Shown: in pieces, positions 26,239 through 35,025 of the stretch
Position numbering within the stretch: the first letter of the stretch is position 1
Layout: each line of letters opens with the position of its first letter
Notes under the pieces: model-generated
Told to the model about the DNA's origin: nothing
Database searches by the model: none
What the model saw: the letters and a program-made list of their open reading frames with translations, nothing else
Translations under genes and position numbers: made by a program
Assembly: GCF_024199795.1 (NCBI RefSeq)
Contig: NZ_JANADK010000001.1
Coordinates: 3,658,001 to 3,722,000, forward strand
From: Bradyrhizobium sp. CCGB01
Lineage (GTDB): Bacteria > Pseudomonadota > Alphaproteobacteria > Rhizobiales > Xanthobacteraceae
Direction of reading: 5' to 3'
DNA: 64,000 nt

Positions 26239-28128
26239 ATGCAATTTTCAACCGCTTACCGCCGCCCGGCCAAGGGCGGCCCGGATATGCACATGCTCGC
26301 TTCGGCAAAACAGTCTGCGCTTGCGGACGCTTTCCGTCGGATACGTCCCGGCCTGCTCGCGGCCGGCGGACTGTCCATTTTCATCAACCTGCTGGTGTTC
26401 GTTTCGCCGCTCTACACCATGCAGATCTACGATCGGGTGCTGACGAGCCGAAACGGGATGACGCTGCTGCTGCTCTCGGTGATCGCGCTCGTTCTTTTCA
26501 TCAGCTACGCGGCGCTCGAGCATTTTCGCAGCCGTGTTCTCGTGCAAACTTCGCTTCACTTTGATCGGATAATCTCGGGGGACACGTTCGAGACAGCGCT
26601 CGGACAGGCGCTGAGCACGAGCAGCTCGCATCACGTTCAGCTGCTGCGCGACGTCGACACCTTGCGTGAAGTGTTGTCGGGCGGCGTCATCACGTCGCTG
26701 ATGGACGTGCCGTGGACGCCGATTTTCCTCGCGATTTGTTTTCTGCTCCATCCGCTGATCGGCCTCGTCGCCCTGATCGGCGCGGTCATTATCCTGACGC
26801 TGGCCTTCCTCAACGAGCGGCTTACGAAGACGCCGCTGAATGCGGCTGCATCGAAGAATCTTCATGCACTGGACCGCTTGACCTCGTCGCTGCGCAACGC
26901 CGAAGCGATCCGCGCGCTTGGAATGGGACCCGCGGTCCGCGCCGCCTGGGCGGAAACTCACGGTCAGGCGCTGTTGCAAAGCGCGACGGCCGGGGAGCGA
27001 GGAGGGACTTTGCTCGCGATCTCGAAATTTCTGCGCATGGCGATTCAGGTGTCCATCATGGGAGTAGGCGCATACCTCGCGATCCAGCAGGAAATCTCGG
27101 GAGGTGTGCTGTTTGCGGCGTCGCTGATCATGGGACGCGCGCTCGCACCCGTGGAGGCTTCGGTATCGCAATGGAAGGCGCTGGTTGCCGCGCGGACCTC
27201 CTATGCCCGGCTCAATCGCGCGCTCGAGGCGCGTTCGACAGTGGGGCGGCCGACGAGACTGCCGGCACTGGTGGGGCAGGTCTCGCTCGAGGCCGCGACG
27301 GTGCTCGTCCCCGGATCGCAACTGCCGGCCATCGCCGACGTCTCGTTCCGCCTGGCGCCCGGCGAAGTGGTCGCCGTGGTTGGGCAGTCCGGCTCTGGAA
27401 AATCGTCGTTGGCGCGGGCCCTGGTCGGCGCCTGGCCGCTGGTGCACGGCTGCGTGCGCATCGACGGCAACGACGTCAGGCATTTCGATCCCAATTTCCT
27501 TGGACAGAACCTCGGCTACCTTCCTCAGGACGTCGAACTGTTTGCCGGTACCGTGCGCGACAACATTGCACGTTTCCGCGACGACGCCTCCGACGAGGCG
27601 GTCGTCGAGGCGGCGCAGTTGGCGTCGGCGCACATGATGATCCAGCGTCTCCCGAAGGGCTATGACACCGTGATCGGAGACAACGGCGCAGGTTTGTCCG
27701 GTGGTCAGCGGCAGCGCATCGGGCTCGCGCGCGCACTGTTCGGCAAGCCGGTGCTGGTCGTGCTCGACGAGCCGAATGCAAACCTCGATGGTGACGGCGA
27801 TCGCGCGCTGGCCGATGCGATCCAGCGGCTGAGGCAGAACAAGGTGACGATCGTGATCATCAATCACCGCCCGAACCTGCTCGCCGCGGTAGACAAGATC
27901 GTGTTCATGCACGAGGGACGGCTCGGACGAATCGGGACGCGCGAGGAAATGTTGCCTACGCTGCTTGGGAAAACGGTTGCGCCGATGCGGCGTGACGCGC
28001 GCGAGCCCGCTGAGCATCATCGCGCTGATCGCCATCACCATGCTGATGGAAGCCATCGTGGCGATGGCGCTCACCGTCACGCGCAGCTTTCAAATCAGGT
28101 GCGTCAGGCGCACGCGACGAGGCAGTAA
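26239..28128 (+). CDS. Type I secretion system permease/ATPase (PrtD/PrsD family)
   Basis: A 629-residue ABC exporter. The N-terminal part has about six membrane helices with the PrtD-type opening (FINLLVFVSPLYTMQIYDRV) and no peptidase domain. The C-terminal ATPase has Walker A VVGQSGSGKSSLARAL, signature GAGLSGGQRQRIGLA and Walker B VLVVLDEPNANLD. The last 40 residues are His-rich (EHHRADRHHHADGSHRGDG), beyond the usual family end. Starts at 26239 or 26287 are both possible. Its stop overlaps the HlyD-type gene (TAATG). It likely exports the protein encoded just upstream; no outer membrane TolC partner is in the window. Confidence 0.9.
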   Translation: MQFSTAYRRPAKGGPDMHMLASAKQSALADAFRRIRPGLLAAGGLSIFINLLVFVSPLYTMQIYDRVLTSRNGMTLLLLSVIALVLFISYAALEHFRSRVLVQTSLHFDRIISGDTFETALGQALSTSSSHHVQLLRDVDTLREVLSGGVITSLMDVPWTPIFLAICFLLHPLIGLVALIGAVIILTLAFLNERLTKTPLNAAASKNLHALDRLTSSLRNAEAIRALGMGPAVRAAWAETHGQALLQSATAGERGGTLLAISKFLRMAIQVSIMGVGAYLAIQQEISGGVLFAASLIMGRALAPVEASVSQWKALVAARTSYARLNRALEARSTVGRPTRLPALVGQVSLEAATVLVPGSQLPAIADVSFRLAPGEVVAVVGQSGSGKSSLARALVGAWPLVHGCVRIDGNDVRHFDPNFLGQNLGYLPQDVELFAGTVRDNIARFRDDASDEAVVEAAQLASAHMMIQRLPKGYDTVIGDNGAGLSGGQRQRIGLARALFGKPVLVVLDEPNANLDGDGDRALADAIQRLRQNKVTIVIINHRPNLLAAVDKIVFMHEGRLGRIGTREEMLPTLLGKTVAPMRRDAREPAEHHRADRHHHADGSHRGDGAHRHAQLSNQVRQAHATRQ

Positions 28129-29690
28129 TGGACAAGATGTTGCAGCGGGGAGCAGACGCTCTTCACGACGAACTGGCGGAGATCCTGAGGCAGTTCAACA
28201 GAACCAATCAGGCGGCGCAGGCGCCGCGAGCTCCGAGCAAACTCCTTGCGACGGCGGAAACGATAACAACGACAACAAAGTCGCTGCTCCATCTTGCCAA
28301 GGCGAAACTGCCGATTCTTGCCAAGACAAAACTGCCGAATCTTGTGAAGGCGAAGCTGCCGATCTTGTGGTCCCGAGCGTCCGTGGACAACGACAACGAG
28401 GGTCCGTCGGGCGATTGGCAGACGCCTGCGCGGCGGGGCTTCCTGGTCGTGTTCCTCACCTTTGGTGTATTTGGCGGCTGGACCGCCCTCGCATCGATCG
28501 ACGGTGCCGTGGTGGCGGCCGGCTCCGTCGTTGTCGAGAGCGACCGTAAGGTGGTGCAGCACCTCGAGGGCGGAATCGTCCAGAACCTGCTGGTCACAGG
28601 CGATGCTCATGTCGCGGAAGGTCAGGTCCTGTTGCGGCTCGATCCGACCCAGGAGCGGGCCAAGGAGGAGATCGCTCGCTCGGCGGTGTACTCGGCGGTT
28701 GCCGAGGAGGCGCGCCTGCACGCGGAAGCCGAAGGGAGAGACAGCATTACGTTTCCGTCCGAGCTGCTCCAGAAGGTTTCCGATCCGAACGCGATACGTG
28801 CAATGGGTGACCAGAAGCGGCGCTTCGATGAACGTCGCGCTGCGCGAAAGATCGAGGTCTCGATTCTCGAGGAACGTATCGCGCAGGCGCAGCGTCAGAT
28901 CCAGGGGAATACCGCTCAAAACAAGGGCGCGCGGGCGCAGTTCGACAGCGTCAGTCAGGAATATACCAAGCTCAAGCCGCTCGCTGATCAGGGCATCGTA
29001 CCGTTCGCCCGCGTCGCCACGCTGGAGCGTTCCAAAGCGGATCTCGAGGGCAAGATCGGCGCATACGAGGCGGATATCGCTCGTTATGGCCGCATCATCG
29101 ACGAGTCGCGGCTCCAGATCGACCAGGTCGGGCAGAAAGTGCTGGAAGAGGCAACCGGCAAGCTCACCGATACGCGCGCCCAGCTTGCTGATGCACGTGA
29201 GAAGCTGCGCGTCGCGGTCGATGTCCTGGCCCGGATGGAAGTACGCGCACCGCGATCGGGGCGGATCGTGAACCTGAAAGTTCACACGATCGGTGCCGTG
29301 ATCAAGGCGGGCGACGTGTTGATGGAGATCGTGCCAGACAACGACGTTCTCGTGGTGGCCGCAAGGGTGTCGGCACTTGATATCAATCACGTCCAGCTCG
29401 GCCTGCCGACAGAAGTGCGGCTTCCCTCGTTCAAGGCGCGCACCACGCCGATCGCTCTCGGAGAGGTTCTTTCGATCGCGGCCGACGCCGCGCGCGACGA
29501 TGCCACGCATCAGCCCTATTACGAGGTGAAGGTCTCGGTCCAGGTGACGCAATTCCCCGAGAAAGTCCGTGAGAAGCTCAAGCCGGGCATGATGGCCGAT
29601 GTGTTGATCGCAACCGGAGAGCGCACAATTCTTGCCTATCTGACCCAGCCGATCACGGACGCGATCCGGCGCGGGATGCGGGAGAGCTGA
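28128..29690 (+). CDS. HlyD-family type I secretion periplasmic adaptor
   Basis: A 520-residue membrane fusion protein. About 75 N-terminal cytoplasmic residues include a threefold K-x-K-L-P-(I/N)-L pattern (AKAKLPILAKTKLPNLVKAK), unusual for the family. One membrane helix follows (FLVVFLTFGVFGGWTALASI), then the lipoyl-like strand VVQHLEGGIVQNL, a long periplasmic coiled coil (about 190-350) and the second lipoyl half with VRAPRSGRIVNLKVHTIG. It bridges the ABC exporter to an outer membrane channel. The start is translationally coupled to the ATPase gene. It is about 50-80 residues longer than typical PrsE because of the N-terminal extension. Confidence 0.92.
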   Translation: MDKMLQRGADALHDELAEILRQFNRTNQAAQAPRAPSKLLATAETITTTTKSLLHLAKAKLPILAKTKLPNLVKAKLPILWSRASVDNDNEGPSGDWQTPARRGFLVVFLTFGVFGGWTALASIDGAVVAAGSVVVESDRKVVQHLEGGIVQNLLVTGDAHVAEGQVLLRLDPTQERAKEEIARSAVYSAVAEEARLHAEAEGRDSITFPSELLQKVSDPNAIRAMGDQKRRFDERRAARKIEVSILEERIAQAQRQIQGNTAQNKGARAQFDSVSQEYTKLKPLADQGIVPFARVATLERSKADLEGKIGAYEADIARYGRIIDESRLQIDQVGQKVLEEATGKLTDTRAQLADAREKLRVAVDVLARMEVRAPRSGRIVNLKVHTIGAVIKAGDVLMEIVPDNDVLVVAARVSALDINHVQLGLPTEVRLPSFKARTTPIALGEVLSIAADAARDDATHQPYYEVKVSVQVTQFPEKVREKLKPGMMADVLIATGERTILAYLTQPITDAIRRGMRES

Positions 29691-29791
29691 GAACGTATCG
29701 GCTTTCGCTGGCCGGCCCGCGCAAGGGCCGCTGGGTTCGGAGTGCTACCCTGCAATGCCAACCATCATGACGGGGAAGTGCTCGAACCTGG

Positions 29792-30478
29792 CTATTCCTT
29801 CGCGTACGCCATAACGACGCGACCGGAGCCCGTCTCGTCCGAGACCACGCCGACATTTTCGTAGGCGGCGTTGCGTTCGAGTAGGGTTGCCACTTGTCGA
29901 TCCTGGCCGCGGCCCACCTCGAACAACAGCAATCCTCCTGGCCGCAAGTAGCGAGGTGCGTCTTTCGTAACGCGCATATGGATGCTCAATCCGTAGGGCC
30001 CGGCCGCGAATGCCTCGCGCGGCTCGTCTGCGAGCAGGGAAGCGCGATCGCCGTTGAGCCGGGCCTCCGAGATATAGGGTGGGTTGCAGACGATCAGATC
30101 GATGGTTTGCTCGAGTTGCAGGCCTGTCAGGGCCCCGAACAGATCGCCCTGGAGCACGGTGATACGAGACCCGAGATCCTTATGCGCGACGTTACGCCGG
30201 GTGAGCTCGACACATCCCTCAGTCAGATCGCTGGCCCAAACGTGAGCGCCAGGAATATTGAGCGAGATCGCGCATGCCAGATTGCCGGCGCCGCAGCACA
30301 TGTCGACGATCCGCGGCGCGGGAAGGCCCGTTCGGCGCAGTGATTCAACCGCGGTGCTGCCAAGCAGCTCGGTTTCCGGCCGGGGCACCAGCGCGCCAGG
30401 AGCAACCAGAAGTTCGATTCCCATGAACCGGGTGCGTCCTCGCTCATAAGCCTCGGCTACATTGATCGTTTCGCTCAT
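29792..30478 (-). CDS. PrmC/HemK-like methyltransferase
   Basis: A 228-residue SAM-dependent methyltransferase with VDMCCGAGNLACAIS for SAM binding, DLIVCNPPYIS (the NPPY motif of N5-glutamine and other amide/amine methyltransferases) and the typical VPRPETELL lead-in. The usual PrmC N-terminal helical substrate-recognition domain (about 80 residues) is missing, so the target may not be release factors. The ATG at 30478 (MSETINVAEAYERGR) has GAGG upstream; a TTG 9 nt earlier is less likely. It sits alone between the secretion unit and the VasI-like gene. Confidence 0.82.
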   Translation of the reverse strand: MSETINVAEAYERGRTRFMGIELLVAPGALVPRPETELLGSTAVESLRRTGLPAPRIVDMCCGAGNLACAISLNIPGAHVWASDLTEGCVELTRRNVAHKDLGSRITVLQGDLFGALTGLQLEQTIDLIVCNPPYISEARLNGDRASLLADEPREAFAAGPYGLSIHMRVTKDAPRYLRPGGLLLFEVGRGQDRQVATLLERNAAYENVGVVSDETGSGRVVMAYAKE

Positions 30479-30537
30479 CGCATTCAAACCTCACGCGTGA
30501 CGCATTCCTTCAAATGTTCAGCCCGCCTTCTGGCTGG

Positions 30538-31155
30538 TCAGCCAGACCGCCAGGCGCAGATCTTTGCAAGCCGCCCACGGACGGCGTCGAGACCGGTCAG
30601 TTCAAATGTTTCCTCGTAGGGTGTAGCCGTGTCAGCATACACTTTGGCCAGAAGCCGGCCTGTCCCTGGCATGGAGTTTATGAAGCGGACGGTATCGCCC
30701 GGAAGGGCAAGGCTTCGGCCGCCATCAGCAACCCTCCAGCGCTGGTCGACAGGCGGCTGATCGTTGATCTGGAATACGACCCTAATTTCGGTGACCGGAG
30801 TTTTGGTCCAGGAACTCGCCGAGGAGAGCAACAACTCGGTCCTATTGCCGCGACAATGTATGGCGAGCGACGAGGGTCCATCCTTCCGGCCGGTTCGTCC
30901 GGTGGTCTGCGCGGCGATCTGCGGCTTGCGGTCCACCGGTGATGTCGTTTCGCTGATGATCCAGTTCGGAATTTGAGGAGCTCTGACGGATTGCTCAGGT
31001 GCTTCCGCAATCTGATCGTCGACGCAGGTCATGTGCTCCATTCCCTGCAACCGCGCGCATGCCTTCGAACGATCTGGCGTGTCGCCGGCTTGAGCGCAGC
31101 TTAGATGACCGATACCCGCGAGCAAGGAGGCCGCAAGGGTACCGAGTCGCTTCAT
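30538..31155 (-). CDS. Exported VasI-like protein
   Basis: A 205-residue protein with a signal peptide (MKRLGTLAASLLAGIGHLSC then AQA). The mature part opens with an ACARLQGMEHMTCVDD Cys motif. It ends with a block resembling the VasI family known from type VI secretion loci: LAIHCRGNRTELLLSS, VVFQINDQPPVDQRW, TVRFINSMPGTGRLLAKV and TFELTGLDAVRGRLAKIC. No other type VI genes are present, so the family name gives fold only. It overlaps the TAXI protein gene by 4 nt (ATGA), suggesting a shared function. Confidence 0.68.
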   Translation of the reverse strand: MKRLGTLAASLLAGIGHLSCAQAGDTPDRSKACARLQGMEHMTCVDDQIAEAPEQSVRAPQIPNWIISETTSPVDRKPQIAAQTTGRTGRKDGPSSLAIHCRGNRTELLLSSASSWTKTPVTEIRVVFQINDQPPVDQRWRVADGGRSLALPGDTVRFINSMPGTGRLLAKVYADTATPYEETFELTGLDAVRGRLAKICAWRSG

Positions 31156-32162
31156 CGCGACAGTCCGACTGTCGCGCTGGGCGAGCGATCGAGCCATTCC
31201 TGCGCCGGAGCAAACCGGGTCAGAGTGGGGACACTGGCGCGGAGATTCACGTCCTTCCATTTTGTATCGAAGCCAGCGGACTGCAGCCGGTCGAGCCGTC
31301 CGAACAGGTGGTCGACGAAGCGCACCATGCGCCGGTAGCGATCGGTCTGCGGCTGCCAGTTGTAGGCGGCAAGAATCGTGGGGACGGCAATGGTCGCGAT
31401 CCGCTTGCCTTCTGGCACGAGGTTTGGGTAGTCCTTTGGATCGAGGGACGACGGAAGATAGTAGTCTTCAAATCTGGGGTCGTATTCGATGGGCAGGAAC
31501 TTGAATCCTTCATCCCAGCGTCCTTTCAAGAAGGCATCGACCGGCTTTGATGTGATGAAGACAACCGCTGAAATGTCGCCGCTCTTCATCTGCTGCAATG
31601 CGACCTGGTGGGGAATGAACATCTTTTCGACATTCAGTCCCAGCCGGCTGAAGATCAGCGGACCAGAATAAGCGGCTGCTGTACCCTGGGTGTTGAAGTT
31701 GACCTTCTTTCCCTTGAGGTCGTCGAGCGACTTGATCTCGGGACGCACGAAGATGTGCAGCTCGGCCGGGAAGAGGTTGAGAACATAGACGATGCGCCGT
31801 TCGATCGACGGAACCTGCGCCTTGTACTCGTCCAGGGCATCCATGTTGATGATCGCGGCATCAACGCCCCTGAGATAGAGCAGCGAGTTGACGTTTTCGG
31901 TGGCGCCGGTCGTCACGATCGGAATGACGTGAAGCTTGTCTTCCTCGTTGACGACGCGTGCGATCTCTGCGGCGAGCCGAAGCGGCGCGCCCTCGATAAG
32001 TCCTCCGGCGAGCCCCACCGTCCATGCATTGATGCGTTCCTTTGCGGCCGTATCGGCATTCCGTGCCAGCGGCTCGCGCGGCGAACGAGATTGGGCGCTG
32101 GCAGCAAGCTGCAGGCCGAACAGTGCCAATGCGACCGTGAATGCGAGCTTGCTCAATGACAT
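31152..32162 (-). CDS. TAXI-family TRAP transporter solute-binding protein (orphan)
   Basis: A 336-residue exported receptor: signal peptide MSLSKLAFTVALALFGLQLA, then the TAXI pattern WTVGLAGGLIEGAPLRLAAEIARV and later FVRPEIKSLDDLKGKKVNFNTQGTAA. TAXI proteins bind small acids for TRAP transporters, but no DctQ/DctM membrane genes lie nearby. Orphans of this kind are sometimes used for sensing. The ATG has GGAGAGGTCC before it. The gene is downstream of a large coiled-coil/Sel1 protein gene and coupled to the VasI-like gene. Confidence 0.85.
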   Translation of the reverse strand: MSLSKLAFTVALALFGLQLAASAQSRSPREPLARNADTAAKERINAWTVGLAGGLIEGAPLRLAAEIARVVNEEDKLHVIPIVTTGATENVNSLLYLRGVDAAIINMDALDEYKAQVPSIERRIVYVLNLFPAELHIFVRPEIKSLDDLKGKKVNFNTQGTAAAYSGPLIFSRLGLNVEKMFIPHQVALQQMKSGDISAVVFITSKPVDAFLKGRWDEGFKFLPIEYDPRFEDYYLPSSLDPKDYPNLVPEGKRIATIAVPTILAAYNWQPQTDRYRRMVRFVDHLFGRLDRLQSAGFDTKWKDVNLRASVPTLTRFAPAQEWLDRSPSATVGLSR

Positions 32163-32208
32163 GGACCTCTCCACTCTCTGGTCTGGTTTCGAAGGCTCGC
32201 TCCAGCGG

Positions 32209-34167
32209 CTATTTGAGCCCCTTGATCCGTCCTTCTGCATCGCGAATGCCGCCAACCTGAGCTCGTTCATACAGTTCGCGCGCCTTCGCGGGATCGCCGG
32301 CGACGCCGCGGGCGTCCCAGGATTGCAGCACGTGAGGATCGTAAGTTTCGGCCAACATAAAGGCCGCTTGCGCGCTGCCATGTCCAAGAATGTATTCCAG
32401 CAATCCGCGGGCTCCGTTGATGTCCGCCTGCCGCAATAATGCGCTGGCGCGCGCGAGCAGTCTCTCCTCGTTCGCAAGCGGGCGCTGCGCTCCGCTTGTG
32501 GTTTGGCGGTCCACCGCTGCCATGGCCCTCGGGTTAGAGGCGGGCAGGGCAGTGGCCTGTGTGATCTGCGCGCTCGGTGCTATCGGCGCGGATGCCGAAG
32601 GCGAGAGCGGAAGCGAAGCGGCAGGCGGCAGGCTGCTTTGGCTTGGTGCGCGGCCCGGGGGCTCGCGCGAGGGCGCCGCTACAACAGTGGAAGCACTCCA
32701 TGCGGCCAGATGATCCCGAACAGACGGGAGCGTTGAGGGCCGCGCGGCGGCGCTGCCGGGACGCTCCTTTTCGCGGTTGGCTTCGGCCTTTGCGGCGGCC
32801 TCGGCGGTTCGTACGGCCTCTGACATTTCAGCCCGCGCCAGGTCGCGTTGATCCTTCAGCGACGCCGCCTCGCGCGCGAGAGCGTCCGCGCGGTCACGCT
32901 GCTGTTCGACCTCCCGCTTCAGCGCCAGCTTGTCCCTGTCGTCTGCAGCGCGGTGGGCAGCCAACTCAGAGTTCGCGGTTTGCGCTGCACGGAGCTCGGC
33001 CTGAAGGGAGGTCAACTGGCGCGCCGCGCCCTCGGCCCTGTCTCGCTGCTTCTCGAGTTCCTGTGTCAGCATCGACCTTTGATCGACATCTGCAGCGTTG
33101 ACCCTCGCGGTCTCGGAGGCCGCGATCCTGATGGTGCCGAGTTCGCCGATCAGGGCTTCTGTCTTGTCCTGCTCCTGCTTTAATTCGCGCTCGAGAGCTT
33201 GCCGTTGTGCGGTCTCCGCCGCGGCAGATTTCGTGGCTTCGGATGCTGCGCTGCGGGCGGCCTCCAGCTCCGAGCGAAGCGAGGCTAGCTGGAGAGCAAA
33301 GCGTTTGGCCCCATTCCGTCGGTCAAGCGGACGTTCCTGCTTCAGCTCGGCTTCGGATGCCTGCATGGCCTTTGAGGCCGCGACCCGTGCGACCTCGAGC
33401 TCCGCCCTCAGGAAGGTGAGCTCACGTGACAGAGTGTCAGTCTTTTGCCGTTCCTGTTCGAGCGCCTGCGTTTGCTGAATACCGATCTCGAGGGCGCGGA
33501 CATTGTGCGTCTGTGTCTGCCGCGCCGCGTCGAGTTCCGCTCGGGCCGCAGCCAATTCGCGCGCAAGCCTGTTCGCTCGTTGCCGCTCCTGATCCAGCAA
33601 CAGGTGCTGGTTGAACCGCTCCGTCTCGGAAGCAGCTTGAGCCGCATTTGACGTCGCGGGCGGTGAAGCCTGCATTTCCTGTGCAGGGACTTCAGCTGCG
33701 GAGCGTTGCGGCTCTCTTGAGGTCGCCGCCCCGCGCGATCCGGCTGCCGCCGGCCTGCTGCCAGCGGGCCGTGGCGCGGCGGGCTGAGCCTCGTCCGCGC
33801 GTTGAACCAGGAGCATCCTCAATTCCACTCCGCCGATCTGCTCTCGTCCTGGCGTGAAACTGCGCTGCTCGAGCAGCGCCCATGGGGCGAAGGAAGCGCC
33901 ACGGTCGCCTTCGTCCCGGTCCCGGGATCTGGCGTTGGCAGTTCCAATCAGAAGCGGCAGAAGGCCGTTGATCAGAACCATCGTGAATATACCCGCTCCT
34001 GCGTATGAGCGGCGGCTGCCAGCGATGTCGAACAATCCGCGTCCGCGGAACGGAAATGGCCAATCCCCAGGCTGACGCGCAGTGGCAGTTGGCGCGACGG
34101 CGCTTCCCTTCGACAGACGGTGTCCGTGCACCCCCATTGCGACGCCCAAATGTTGGATGGAACTCAT
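32209..34167 (-). CDS. Membrane/exported coiled-coil protein with C-terminal Sel1/TPR-like segment
   Basis: A protein of up to 652 residues. A hydrophobic segment (AGAGIFTMVLINGLLPLLIG) near residue 65 would be a signal or anchor. Residues about 180-470 are a long Gln/Arg/Ala-rich coiled coil with repeated E-x-E-R-Q-(R/K) stretches. A Pro/Ser-rich linker follows, and the last 100 residues (LLARASALLRQADINGARGL, DPAKARELYERAQVGGI) resemble Sel1/TPR helices. A TTG at 34035 would put the hydrophobic stretch at a normal signal-peptide position and may be the true start. It is first in transcription order before the TAXI and VasI-like genes. Function unknown; similar proteins accompany exopolysaccharide genes in Rhizobiales. 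Confidence 0.75.
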   Translation of the reverse strand: MSSIQHLGVAMGVHGHRLSKGSAVAPTATARQPGDWPFPFRGRGLFDIAGSRRSYAGAGIFTMVLINGLLPLLIGTANARSRDRDEGDRGASFAPWALLEQRSFTPGREQIGGVELRMLLVQRADEAQPAAPRPAGSRPAAAGSRGAATSREPQRSAAEVPAQEMQASPPATSNAAQAASETERFNQHLLLDQERQRANRLARELAAARAELDAARQTQTHNVRALEIGIQQTQALEQERQKTDTLSRELTFLRAELEVARVAASKAMQASEAELKQERPLDRRNGAKRFALQLASLRSELEAARSAASEATKSAAAETAQRQALERELKQEQDKTEALIGELGTIRIAASETARVNAADVDQRSMLTQELEKQRDRAEGAARQLTSLQAELRAAQTANSELAAHRAADDRDKLALKREVEQQRDRADALAREAASLKDQRDLARAEMSEAVRTAEAAAKAEANREKERPGSAAARPSTLPSVRDHLAAWSASTVVAAPSREPPGRAPSQSSLPPAASLPLSPSASAPIAPSAQITQATALPASNPRAMAAVDRQTTSGAQRPLANEERLLARASALLRQADINGARGLLEYILGHGSAQAAFMLAETYDPHVLQSWDARGVAGDPAKARELYERAQVGGIRDAEGRIKGLK

Positions 34168-34171
34168 GGCA

Positions 34172-34185
34172 TGTCATTCATGACA
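34172..34185. promoter_or_regulatory. 14-bp palindrome upstream of the coiled-coil protein gene
   Basis: TGTCATTCATGACA, with 6-nt arms that are exact complements around TC. It shares TCATTC and ATGA blocks with the 16-bp element of the polysaccharide locus but with shorter spacing. It may be an operator for the minus-strand gene or for the divergent DsrE-like gene. Confidence 0.4.
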
Positions 34186-34361
34186 CCGCTTTCATTGACG
34201 CCATGTCGATGTCGCAGTCGCGGTAGCCAAAACGGAGTAGACGTGCAGAAATGGGAATTAAGTAGATCGATCGGACCATTGCCCGAAGATTCTTGACCTG
34301 CACGGGCGCGCTTAAATAGCCTGCGGGGTGCACGCTTCATCACACACGCAGGAAGCACAGC

Positions 34362-34898
34362 ATGACCAGATCGTTTGCCATTTTTGCCGGTGTGGCGGCT
34401 GTCGGGCTGATCCTCGTAAGCGGCATTGAATCCCAGGGTTCTGCGCAAACCGCTCTCTTCACCAAAAATCCCGGCGCGTCAGCCAGGAATGCTAATGCCA
34501 AGGCGACCGTTGCGACCCCTCGGACGCAGCCGCCGCATCGGCTTGTCATCCATGTCGACGCAAACGATCCGGCCTTGATGAATCTTGCTCTCAACAACGT
34601 CAGCAACGTCGTTCAGCACTACGGCGAGCTCAGTCAGAAAGTCGAAGTGGAAGTGGTCGCGTACGGGCCGGGACTGCACATGCTGCGAGATGACACATCG
34701 CCTGTAAAAGGGCGCATCAAGGCGATGAGCGAAACCACACCGGAACTGACTTTCTCGGCATGCGGAAACACGCGCGAGAACATGGCGAAGAACGAGGGCA
34801 AGGAAGTTCCTCTGATCTCGCAAGCGAAGGTCACCAAATCCGGGGTTGTCCGCCTCATGGAGCTCCAGGAGCAAGGCTGGAGCTACCTGCGGCCCTGA
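34362..34898 (+). CDS. Exported DsrE-family protein
   Basis: A 178-residue protein with an N-terminal signal segment (MTRSFAIFAGVAAVGLILVS). The C-terminal 120 residues match the DsrE/DsrF fold: HRLVIHVDANDPALMNLALN, VEVVAYGPGLHMLRDD and FSACGNTRENM with a Cys near residue 130 where sulfur-carrying members have one. DsrE proteins bind or relay sulfur or act as small ligand-binding subunits; the exported form is common in proteobacteria and uncharacterised. A GGAAG site precedes the ATG. Single-gene unit divergent from the coiled-coil gene. Confidence 0.83.
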   Translation: MTRSFAIFAGVAAVGLILVSGIESQGSAQTALFTKNPGASARNANAKATVATPRTQPPHRLVIHVDANDPALMNLALNNVSNVVQHYGELSQKVEVEVVAYGPGLHMLRDDTSPVKGRIKAMSETTPELTFSACGNTRENMAKNEGKEVPLISQAKVTKSGVVRLMELQEQGWSYLRP

Positions 34899-35025
34899 CG
34901 ATCACACTCTGCATTCCTAAGGGCGCGACGGCGCCTTCGAGCCAAGTGCGAGCGGAACCCGCGTGGCCTCTCTATACGATCCTGTGGTGGCAGGACCGGC
35001 GCCTCAGAAAGCATTGTATCGTGGA

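Noticed and set aside
26248..29552. Minus-strand frames of 610 and 482 codons opposite the type I secretion genes
   Set aside because: They are shadows of the ABC exporter and HlyD-type genes, which have full sets of conserved motifs.
30538..31155. Part of a type VI secretion system
   Set aside because: Only a VasI-like fold is present. No sheath, tube, ATPase or baseplate genes are nearby.
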